DNA of 64,000 nt from Branchiostoma floridae (Eukaryota; Chordata; Leptocardii; Amphioxiformes; Branchiostomatidae). The stretch is from assembly GCF_000003815.2 (NCBI RefSeq), contig NC_049987.1, forward strand, positions 24,635,015 to 24,699,014, in the 5' to 3' direction. Shown one piece after another: positions 13,201 through 25,200 of this stretch; positions within the stretch are counted from its first letter, which is position 1, and the number at the start of each line of letters is the position of its first letter. A model generated the notes under the pieces. It ran no database searches. It was not told where the DNA came from and was given only the letters and a program-made list of their open reading frames with translations. Both the position numbers and the translations under genes were made by a program.

Positions 13201-16200
13201 TCTTGCTCTCCTTAGCTGTGTCTTAGCAACAAAATTGGCTCCGGAAAACAAGACTGTTTTAGCTGTCAATGCCGAGTGTTTCCTTTCCATCTGTCACTGC
13301 AATTACTGCAGACCTTACATGGTTAATATAGTGATCATAATACTAGGATTCTGTTTGTATACTAGGTCTTGTGGATGCGCAATACTGGAACTGAGGAAGG
13401 GGCTTCTAGTTATACAACTTACAATGGTTGATGTACCGTATCATGTCTGAATTGCTGTCATCTATGAGACAGAGGGTTAATTCACATGCAAAGAAATAAC
13501 CACAAAATACACCTTGTTATCTTGATGTTTCAATTATTCATAAGTGTGAAACGTTGTTCATAAAATAACAAATAAGTCAATATTATCAACAAGGCATCAG
13601 ACTACAGACTTTTTCTGGTTAGCAGATAAAATGTATGAATGTTGTTTGATGTGGTTGATATGAAGATAGAGTAAGACTAAGAGCCTTCTTTCTTGCGCTG
13701 ACACCAAAAGATGTCTTACAAAGACATTTTATTAGACTGTACTTTTCTACGCTATCTGTGATTCAATGTGTCAATGTGGTTTGGCACTGTCTCCAGGACC
13801 CTTTCCCTAATGCTTGTTGGGGCGGACAAAATTTGACTTATGGGGACTTACCTCTAGATTTTCCTTGTTCACAGAATGAATGACCCTTCTAACTCCTGTA
13901 AATACTGCTGGAGATGGAATGGTCATTCATTCTGTGAACAAGGAAAATTTAGAGGGGTGAGTCCCTATTAGTGTTAATTTCAGTGTTGGAAGTAAAGTGT
14001 TAGCATTTTTCTATTTAGCCCTGATGTAGTTGATAATGATATGAAGGGTAACACATCAGTGTACTATCTACTGTCTACTATGTACGGAACAGTACAAGAG
14101 AAAGTAAATCCCTACAGTGTTAATTCCAGTGTTGGATGTAAAGTGTTAGCATTTAGCCCTGATGTAGTTGATAATGATATGCATATGAAAAAGAATAGTG
14201 CAGTCTGGCACATGGGGAACAGGCCAGACACAAGGGCAAGTTTGCTTTGGATTAGCCCCTTGCAGTGTTATGGCTCTGTGTTTACAGTAAATTAAACAGC
14301 TGCGCGGATTTGTACGGTTTGTTAACCCTGGATTTTCCTTTGAATTGTTCTTCTGCCAGTTCATTCTACTAGTGACGCTGAAGAAGAGTGATGGATGTCA
14401 CTCGAAACGTCCGGAAGTAAATCTCCGTTTATATCCAGTTGTAGAGATTGAATTGTATTTGAATATTATTAATCTGTTAATATTTACGGTTTGTATGGTT
14501 TGTTAACCCAGGATTTTCCTTTGAATTGTTTCTGCCGGTCCGTTCTAGTGACGCTGAAGAAGAGTGATGGATATCACTCGAAAATGTCCGGAAGTAAATC
14601 TCCGTTTTTATCCAGTTGTAGAGATTGATTTATTTTTTTCCCGTGACCCCTCCCCTCTACTGGACCTCTGAGATTAGCGGCTAAGGCCGACAGGGCCATT
14701 GCAGTTTAATTAAAGGTCATTGATAGATTGAATGATTGATTGAATTGTATTTGAATATTGTTCACCTGGATGTCTAACCTTCATTAACGTTTCTTCTCTT
14801 CTCTCTCCCTTCTGCAGACGAACGAGAGGACGTCCAGAAGAAAACCTTCGCAAAGTGGATCAACAGCCAGCTTTCTAAGGTGGGTGGTCTTACCATGTAC
14901 CAAACTTGCTCCACCGTCGAGGAACTTACCTCTTCGACTTCAGCCTACGTCACATTTCCAAACTGGGACCCTCCTGGGCAGCTTTTGAGAACGAAAAGTA
15001 TGATATAAAAGACACCAAACTACACATGATGTAAAGATGATAGTCATGGGCGTTATTTGTGTACATTTTTACGTATACTTGTTTCCACAAACAGCCCAGC
15101 CGGGCCCCGGTTTGAAATTGTGACGCTAGCCTTAGCAGGGTTCTTGCTAGTAACACTGTATTTTAGCATGAAGGGCCATCACTTTATTATTGGAGACCAC
15201 CACACTAAATTTAGGACTATTATAATTGTTGTCAAAATTGCTTTTATTTGTGTCATAATGATAAAATATTGTTATAACCCTCCAAACTGACATAGAATCC
15301 TTATAATCGCATGTGGTAAAAAAACAAAAACAGTTCGGTCTACCATTGGTACCCTTTGAATACCAAAGTGTTGCTTGATACCTTGCAAATACCATTATGC
15401 TAAAATAAAATCCTGGCTAGAACCCTATTTTGGCGCCGTTGAGGCGCCTAAATCTTTGATTCAGAGTGGAATTTCATGTACCGGATGTGGAGAGGGTAAC
15501 AACAGAAGGCCGATTTCTCTTAGCAATCATTGTAAGTTTGTAAGCAACTCCTGGGAAGTAGGGAAGGAGAAATAATGTAGAGCAACCAAGGCGCTCAATT
15601 CTTCGATTTAGAGTGGTATTTTAAGTACTGAATGTCGAGATTGTAACAGCAGAAGGCCGATCTCTCTTAGCAATCATTGTAAGTTTGTAAGCAGCTCCTG
15701 GGAAGTAGGGAAGGAGAAATAATGTAGAGCAACCAAGGTGCTCAATTCTTCGATTTAGAGTGGAATTTTATGTACCGGATGTGGAGATTGTAACAGCAGA
15801 AGGCCAATGTTCTCTTAGCAATCATTGTAAGTTTGTAAGCAACTCCTGGAGTGTAGGGAAGGAGAAATAATCGCAGGGCGAGGTAAGTAGGTAACCAAGC
15901 ATTGAGGTTCCGGAGGGAGGGGGTCTCGGATTGCCCGGACAGCTTTGGGAACAATTCAGACAAGGTTTACATTTCCTGCGGGGAATAATAGGTACATGTG
16001 GTGGGTGATTAAGGTGATAATTACCCAGGTGTTTCAGGTGTCAAATTACAAATACAACTCATTTATTTCCTCTGATTTGGAGGGTCACTGTAGCTCAAAT
16101 GGTAGCAGCTTCAAAGTTTGTTTGTTTGAACTTTTATTTATTCTTTTGAAGCTCAAATGGCTTTTCATTGAGGTCATGAGGGAAGTAAGGGTCAGATAAA

Positions 16201-19200
16201 ATATACAATAGAAGCCAGTTAATTGCACAACGGATTAACGCACACTTCTGTTAACTGCACGGAATCCCAAAATCCCAAACCGGTGAGTTCCAGCTAGATA
16301 GCTTCGCATTATTGCACCATCCGGATAATTGCACGGAATTCACTGGCAAATAGGCCGTGCAATTAAGCGGCTTCTACTGTACTAGTAACATGGATACAAA
16401 TTACATCGTCACCGGGAGGCCCAGGTCCCAATCCTGGAAAGGACATTTTGGTTGGGGTTGTACCTCTCTTTTGGAAGGGATGTAAAATGGGGTGCCTTGA
16501 CTTGAGCACGTTCTAGGGGAAGGGCTTGCAACCCCTCTCTGTTAGTTCGTTTACTCATGTTTTAAGAGGAGGGGTGAAGCTTGTAGAAAATAGTTATAAT
16601 TAGGATATTTCATTGTTTATTTGTTGTTATTAACTTTATATCAAACTTAATGCATTTAGCCCCATTGGGGCATGAACATGCAATAAACATCATTGTCATT
16701 GTCATAGTGTAATGGTGCAAAAACAGTAAGGAAACTGCTGCCCTATGTCTGTGTAACACAAACTCCGCTGTCCAGGGCTGTAACTGGATGTTTGGCGGGC
16801 TGCTATAAGCAAGATTTAATCAGGCTATGTCTGAACAAGGAGGTTGAAAGAAGGTCTGAACGAATGAATGAACAAATGGTTTAGAGTTAGACTTAGAGGG
16901 TTCCTGGTCAAATTAGTGCCAGTGGACTAACCATTGCTCGGGTTAGTTGGATGGTTTGTAAACAGTGTTTGCACGGAGGCAGTCTTGCCATAAACAATTT
17001 TCTATTCTTAGCCTTTTCCCTGTGCCAGCACTTTGTTGTGTATTATTGAGATGGATAAACGCATCAGGATCTGTAGAAGGAAAAGAAACAACTTAGATTT
17101 TGATTTGCTTCAAATAGTTTCATTCAAAACTGATAATTGGCCTTCCTAACATTTTGTACACAAACATAGATCTAATTTGGTTATGGTGGCTATATAATGA
17201 GTAGGCAATGGAAAAAACAACTAAGAAAGCCAGAGGTAGAATATGTAGGTATCACTAATCCTTTCTGTAAAGTGCCAATACCTCTATGTGGGTGGGATGG
17301 AAAATATTTAGTTTCTAATTTAGGACAACCAAAATAAGCAAGCAGATCTGAAACTGAATCGAACCATTCTTTGATATCCAAGTCTCTAATTGAATTAGAC
17401 AAGACAAATTGATAGATTCAAACAAGCACTCTTGTGGAAGATTTGATTTCCGATGGATAGCATCAGAAACAATGCACACAGCTATCAAACCTGTTTTGTA
17501 CACATGATCTTTATTGCATTTGTACCTGAGAATTAAGTGGGTCTCTGTTTGGCTTGTATCACTGCAGTGGAGGGATAAACATGGGTGGCCCGGAGGTAGC
17601 TTTATAGGTTTTGGGAAAAGAAGTGACCAAAAAAGTGATTCAGAAAATTTGTTCATGCTTTTCACAACTGCCCACCATGAGTATATAACCGTCTTTTCCA
17701 TTGCTGTAACATTGCAAGATCGCAACCACAGCAAACACTCCATTTTCGCCTTACTGTGAGATAAAATCAAGACAAAGTTAAAGGCATTTACAGTAGCTTG
17801 TGGTTTGTGTTGTTTGTTATGGAATCTGTCAGCACCCAGATTTGATAGGATAGCAGCAACAGTTGCTCTGTGGATTATATTATTGATAGACTTGGATGTC
17901 AAAATATGAAGCAAATTTTCGCATATTGGCAATTTGAAATGATACCAGATCGACTTAAAGAATCACATATCACATTTCAAGCCCTAGAAATGTTGTTCAC
18001 ATTTAGTCGTACTTTGTTCCACAAAGTTGTGTGGCCCAAGGGCTTTAGAATAGAGATGGGTGCTGCCTTGGATGGGTCATAGAGACAGCTCTATTGAGAA
18101 GATAACTTTGTTATCATGTTCTATTGCCATGGAAACTGTTGCCATACCAACTGCAACAAAATTACCTTCACCCTCTACAAACTCCAATCCATTCCGTCTC
18201 AAAATGACTCTATGAGCCTGGTATAACAATAACGTGACAAGAGACAATAACTCCAGTTGACACACTGTCTTGTTTTTTTATCGGCAGACATAAGTACCCA
18301 CCACCTGAGTACAGTTTACCTTCCTCCCTGTCTTACACATGCTGGCGTACCTTACGGATTTTTTACAACGTTGACACAAGACGACATACCAGCATTCCTA
18401 CCACTATCTTCCTCTTCAAGCTAGTCGCATCTTGTCTAGCCCTTCCAGATTCCTTGTCTTTCAAGTTGACTTTGCATAGAAAAAACATAACTATTTGCTT
18501 CTGCTGACTACAAACTATCTTAGAGGTATGCCAGTGATTTTAAAGTTAGTCTTCTCCAGGTATTTGAGAGAGCTTTGCTCCCAGGACACAGGCACTGGAC
18601 AACGGTATGCACCGCGGAGGGAATTTTAAGTATCGTAGAGCAACGTTTACCTCCGGACATTCCCGTGCTTATCTTCTTCTGAAGAGTAGTTACAGGTGAC
18701 CAGTTACCTGTGTAGACGATTTGTATCTCGAGAGTTAAGAAGCGTGAGTAAATTTTATGACTACCCAAAGTGCACATGAAGAGAGATGTCAATATTATCC
18801 GAATCCCCTACAATGCGGTTTCAGAAGAACATCCATGGCTAAATTGTTGACACCCTTGGTTACCGGGGCATATTGCCATAATGTTTACTAGTGCACATTA
18901 TCAGCAACCAATCTATACAACTTGGGAATGCTATAGCCAATAGAGGAATAAGGTGAGCTATCGAGGAACGCTATGATTTAAACATGAGCTTTCTTAGGAA
19001 TTGTGTCACTTTGTTGTTTCACCTCAAGCATTTCATAGGTGTGAGGTGAACACAATTCTCGCTGGAACGCCGGTTAGTTTGTGTGCTTTATTGTTTTGAT
19101 TGTTTGGACGGACAAAAATTTTATCCCATCTGTCAAAAGATCATAACCTCATGACATGAAATAAATGAAAATGTATTTTCGTAGGTTTAAAATGTTAGAT

Positions 19201-22200
19201 TTTACCACGAAAATCAAGAACATGGGCTCTCAAACAATACAATGAATTTGGGATAAAAAGAAAAAAATTCAAAGCTGGAGACAGCCCTGCTTTTGAGATA
19301 GACAACCTCTGTCCTAAGTTGTTATCGTGAGGACCCACAATTTCTCCAGTTGCCGCTGTTGTGTCTATGTCTAGAATAATCCACTTTTGGTTGGTGACTG
19401 AAACAATTGTTGTGAGCTTGGGTAACGTTTGCCTTGCAGAAACTCTAGGGCTGGCGTCTAGACTTCGCAGGATTTAATCGGGAATTCAAGATTCCCTCAC
19501 ACAGGGGGGGCTTTTTAATTGATAGTAACTTTACCCGTATCTGCATCCAACTATTCAAACATGACCTTGAAGGGAGTGCTTGTGTCTTGTGCTGTTGGAA
19601 AGAATGAAAACTTTGTAGTTGGAATTGATGAAAGGAAAGGAAAGCATCTCCTTGAAGATAGGAATCTTGGAGCCAGAACTCTTGTGGGGAGGCTTTGTTT
19701 CAATGTAGATATCATTTTGTTTGGTGTATTTTATCCTTAATTTTAGATCACAATCATAATATCCCTATTGGTTGGCTACTGTTTCCCTTCTAATGATATA
19801 GTATAAAAGGGCCAAACACATATTGAAGAAATGTCGGGTCTAAAATTTCAAAAACAGTAAATGCCAACTAACTTTTCTCCTGTGGCTTCTGTTCTTGACG
19901 GGATGAGTATTGGTCCTGAAGAAGACGACAGTTGTCATTAAAAAATTGATCGGTTCATACCAGTCAGTTTGTGTTTGAAGAAAGTTTAGCACTGTACTAT
20001 AGAACAAGCTAATACTGTTTCCAACGACCCCAACAGAAGGTATGTGCTTTGCTTCATTTTCGTCTTGCCGGAGATGTAAATGCCAGATTCAAATTCTGTC
20101 CCCATTTCTAGCCTTCACCAGAAGTAGGGAAGAGGTGGCGCCCTGGCCATCTGTCTTCATTGCCCTCACAAGTAGACAGTGTGTTAAAGCCTAAGGCCTA
20201 GGGAAAAAAAATGTTGTGTTTCCTGTTTCAGTCCTGAAAAAAATAGGGTCGGTAGGTAGGATTATCTTTTTTAAATTAATTTTTTTTCTACCTTAACCAA
20301 AACTCTAGCAATACCGTACAGTTTACCAAATCAATACTGAAGTGCAAGGGGAAATTTTCAATGTCAAACTTTAATTTTGTACATAATGGTTACGAATATG
20401 TGGATACATTTATCATTCACTAGATTGGACAAGCAGTTTGTTTTATTTGAATAGGAAGCAGGCTGAATAAAAATCCTAACTGGAAACTCCACTGCCCACC
20501 CCAAAAAATGGCTGGGGTCGGCAGATTTTCCTAGGGTAGGTAGGGAGACAGAAAACACAGCATTTTTTTCTTTTGGCCTTACCTCCACCGGAGCGGAAGT
20601 TCGGAGTTCAGGGTATTGTGTGGGTTTTTGGGAGGGGGGTGTACCAAGGTCAAGGGCAAGGGCAATCCTATTCCTGTAACCTCCAACCACAGGGGGACAA
20701 CTCTGACCGAGTGTGGCGACCACCCAGACTTGCCTTGTACTTGTACTTGAGATCCTTTCAAAAAGTGCTGCTCATTTGGGGCAAATTTTAGTAACAAGGA
20801 CATTTTAAAGTTCTTTCAAAGCTTCAGGGTTCGGGGTTAATTGCATTCTTTCTACGATTGTTCAAAGCAAGGTCATTAGAGTAGACCACCTCAAGGCAAT
20901 GAAGTAAGAAGTTGGGAATAATTGTACAAGGAGATAGCTGTGAACACATTTGTTTTCAAATGGATGTTTTGCTTTGGTTTAAAGGTTGTGATAGCACTGT
21001 AGTCTCATACTGTTACAGTGATGGAAACACATGAAGAAGAGTGATGGATGTCACTTGAAAAGTTCGTAAGTAGTCTCCAAATCTTATCCAGTTTATAGAG
21101 ATTAATTGTCTTTCAATGAAAAATACACTGTTAGGGTGATTGAACTTAACACAAAGGCATGGGCCTTTCTGTGACCTTTCGGCCAAAGATTTATTCCAAA
21201 AGAGTACAAAACCCTTGTAAATTTCTCCTGAGCATCCTTTGGTGGTCGGCATTTCTTCCTTTCTGGGGTAAAGTTTGGGCGTAAATAAAGGTAGAGGAGA
21301 GAGACTTTTACTACAAATGTCTGTTTTTACTTATATGTTCCTGTTGTCTCAAAATTGAAAATGTGCGGATATTAGATTGAAGTTGTAAAACTCGGATCTT
21401 GCTTGATATTGCCGTCTGTTCTTCATTTGAAGCTAATTTGGCTGCACTAGAAGTAGATGAACCTTACAATGAGGTAGAAAGTTAAGTTAATACAGATGGA
21501 ATGGTGAAGTTCGTATGTATGATGAACATTGTGAGAAAGAAACAATTTGGTGCATCAAAGATAGATTATTTCCTTTCATCTAGCAGTCTCGGGTCCTTTT
21601 TCTTTCTCAATGCAATGTTTCAGGTCCAAAAAGACACAGAAAAGTACAGAAACTACGATAAGTAACATGAAATTGTAAAGAGATGGACTATATGCACAGA
21701 CGGACTATCTTTTAAACGTTGGACTATTTACAAAAGCTATCCAGTAACTTTTTTTATTACCTGGATGTCAAACGTTTGCCAACAAGATTTTCTGACAGTT
21801 TCTGAAATATGAGAACCTGTTATGTAAAGCAATGAGAAGTTCTTCTACAGGTATGAATAACTACAGGAAACCCAACTACAGGCGGATCCCAGGTATCCAG
21901 GATTGTTGATGACTGCTTGAGTGAGTTTTCAATGGGAGACAGAGGCTGGACATGGAGTGATGTTTCTCTGTTTATCACTGTTTGAATGCACCTGGATTAA
22001 AATTTCTCCGCGAGCAAAATGCGGGCGTTTTGACTGTATATGGTTCCACCTTGCCACACCCATGGATTGAAATATATCCTTAGTGAGGATGGCATGTCTT
22101 TGCTAAGCATCAGAGCTTGAAACACTGGGTACATAATTATGCACTTTTGAGCACCGAAACTTGGAGCTGTGCACCTGATTTTTGTGCACAGGTACACCTA

Positions 22201-25200
22201 GGTATTTTTTAGGTTATGTGTGTAAAAGTACTAATGTACACTAGCACAAAGTATATTCTTGACATTTAGATGAAGGAGATGTTTTATTCTTGCAGATAGC
22301 TATAGAAGTTTTAATTCCAGCTCTGAGGAGAGGAAGTAACCTCTAAAGGCAGTTTTGCATCCACCCAATATGTTTTCTGTGCTCTCAATCATTTCGACCC
22401 TGTTTGCCTTGTGGAGACCCTGCTACAACAGCCACACGTAGTCCTCTGCATGCCACCTTGTTAGAAAACATAGGACTACCTGTCACTTAAATCTCAGGGT
22501 CTTTTCGTTCCCATAAAACTCAACGTATCGAATTTGTAGCCTGCGGATTGTTCCCCCGAACTTGACACCCCGGCGCTAGGCACAGGTCAATGTCAATGTT
22601 TGTCGGTGTCAGCTATCGTTTACCGATTAACATCATCGCACCTTTGTTCAAAGAAATGCCAGTGTGTGTCCCCAAGTGAGACTGTATGCGGTGTTTGCGC
22701 ACGGTTTTCCACATGGGCGGGACTGACGTGCCAAAGAGAGGGCGATGCGTTTCTGTCACTCCTATTTATAGTGCTGAAAGAATGCTGCGTCTAAATAAAC
22801 ATGGTTTCACAACAAGTGTTATAAGGCTTGATTGTGGCATCTTTAGTCATGTTAAACCAGAAAGAAGGCTGTTTCCAGGACCCATAACTCCGTCATGGGA
22901 AGAAATTGTCTTCTCACAGAAAAAAATCAACCTTTTCTATCCTAAATACCTACACTTCCAGGTTAATGAAAATGTATATTTCTGAGATGAAATTGACAGA
23001 TTTAACAACAAAACTTAAGGGCATTGGCTCCCAAACAATTAGTGGGACAGAAAAGAGAGAAAGGTCTGACTAGAAAGTTCTAATATGGCATTTGCTTCAG
23101 TTGGTTGTATTTACTTGTAGCTGCTTTCTCGTAACTGGAAGAAAAGATAATGTATAAGTAGCTTATTTGAAGAAAGTAATAACTTGAAGGTGGAGCAACC
23201 TGAAATTTTGATTGCACAACCTGGCTGTTGTGTTGACTCGAGTTACTGCCTTGGCGACCTGGCTGAAAAAAGTATTTAGAGCACCGAGAAGGTTGAAAAC
23301 ACCATGGCTTTCAGTTGGTTGTAGCTGTGTTATCGGGCACTAGGCCAATTCCACCATTGTCCTGAAGGTTGGAAGAGTTCACCTGTGTGTTGAACCACAA
23401 CAAAGGATCACTTTTCTGCCCACCTATGTGGCTGGTTTGGCCTCACAGAAGTGCCCATGCTGTTGCCAGGACTCGGCTAGAGTAGCGCACCGATTCTCGA
23501 GGGGCCCGAATAAAATCAAGTGCCGTAGAAAATCCAGCTCTTGACAACAGTGGAGATGGCTGAATAGCCCTTGACTAGCTGCTGACTTCCTTTTACTCTT
23601 GTTTGCCCTGTGTGGTGATATCTTAGGAATGTGGTTGTCTGGTGGGGGGAACTGGAATAATAGGTTTCTTTTACATTACAAGTGGGTCAGCTTGGAACGA
23701 CTGTTTACTTTTGCCATGTTGGAAAGTTTGTGTGATCACTCTTGTACCGCAGCTATGTTGTGAATGTGAGTTACCATCTAAATTAACTTTGACTTTATTC
23801 GACTTTGAAACAGGTAGAATACAGTGTGGACACTCATTGGTTAAATCATTCATAAGCTAGTTAAAGAAGGTGTGTCTACCTGTTAAAGGTTTGGGTCAAA
23901 GTTGAGCTTGTGTGTATCTGGCTTTAATTTTTTTTACGTTCTCACTATTTTGGATCCATGTTTTGGTCAATTCCATGATTGTTAATCTGTCATTTTATGA
24001 ATATGTTGATGAGTTTGAGTGATAAATCTATAGCTTTGTCCACTCAGTTTTCCTCTCAAACCCACATTTACATTTTTATGGTATCCCTAAGAGAACTTAT
24101 ACCTCAAAATATCTGAGAGCAAAGGAAGTAACTTAGTTTGGCCTAACATAAGCACCTTATCTTCAGACACAACATCTCTCCCACTCTATCTACTCTTAGT
24201 CTTACATCATGCATCCATTCCAGGGCTTGAAATAAGACCTGCATATGCAGGTTAGTGCAGGTAACATTGAAGTTTTGCAGGTATTTCTGGTGTCTACCTG
24301 CACCTAACCTGCACTGGTCCATGTACTGGGTTTTATTCATAAATGTCCTATGATGTAGGTGTATATGAATTGTTATAAGCTGCATTGACTGGTACCACAT
24401 ATGAAAAATATAATAAGAAATAATAGCAATGGTTTCTGAACAGTTTTTAGTATGATCCATACTTCATAAATTCAGAGTGGTGCAGGTAAAATTTGTCCGG
24501 TGCAGGTAATTTCCAATGTTACCTGCACCAGTGCAGGTATGCAGAAAAAAGTCTTTCGAGCCCTGATGTATAACTATTCCTTTCACAAACCCAGACACAT
24601 AAATTACAATATGTCATACCTCAAAATCTATGCTCTCTATCAACCACCACCTACTGTTTGCCTCCCTCCTTCAAGTAAGGAAAACAAGAACTAGAACATT
24701 TGTTCCTGAAGTTCTATCTCTCCAAATTAGTCTCGATGGCTTCCCTTTGGTCCATTAGTTAAAGAGGGAGAGAGACTGAGTCGAAGCAAGTCCAGATAAC
24801 CTCCTTGGTTTAAGCCAATCAATACTTATCGTAAGAAAAGGCACTTACCTCTTCTAGTCACGTGGAAATCTATCTGTCAGGGGGAGAAAGGCGTCGTAAT
24901 CCCAACTAAAATAGACCAAAGGACCGGGTGACAACAGAGCAAACATGCCTTTATATTCTGAGTTTCCGGTTCGAGATGCTATCTTCGATCAGTTTTGGCT
25001 CCAAGAGACTTTGAAAACCTTACACACGACGCTTTAACATTTCCTGTGCGAAACTTTAAAACATAACAGTCTTCAATTGTGGAAGGATGTTTTTGGAATT
25101 AGTCTAGAAGTAGATATCTTTTCCCCATCAATATTAATTCTTTGTGGGACCCCGACCTAATTTAATCCCCTTGCTTGATAGGTGAAAGCCTTTATCGAAG

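Larger units (their letters stand above)
4246..14817 (+). other. Intron 1 (10.6 kb), repeat-rich
   Basis: This spans the space between proposed exon 1 and exon 2. Recognisable elements within it are listed separately (5336, 5636, 6141, 6500, 7754, 8631, 10010, 11781, 13841, 14112, 14330). In 4250-5330, 7030-7750, 8000-8620, 9000-10000, 10240-11780 and 12960-13790 I see only non-coding intronic sequence, short shadow frames, a run of G at about 12949-12958, and scraps of repeats. Confidence 0.6.

Noticed and set aside
14357-14410. Hammerhead ribozyme
   Set aside because: CTGAAGA and GAAAC are present around a stem, but the flanks pair with each other instead of forming stems I and III with a cleavage site, so a ribozyme cannot be supported.
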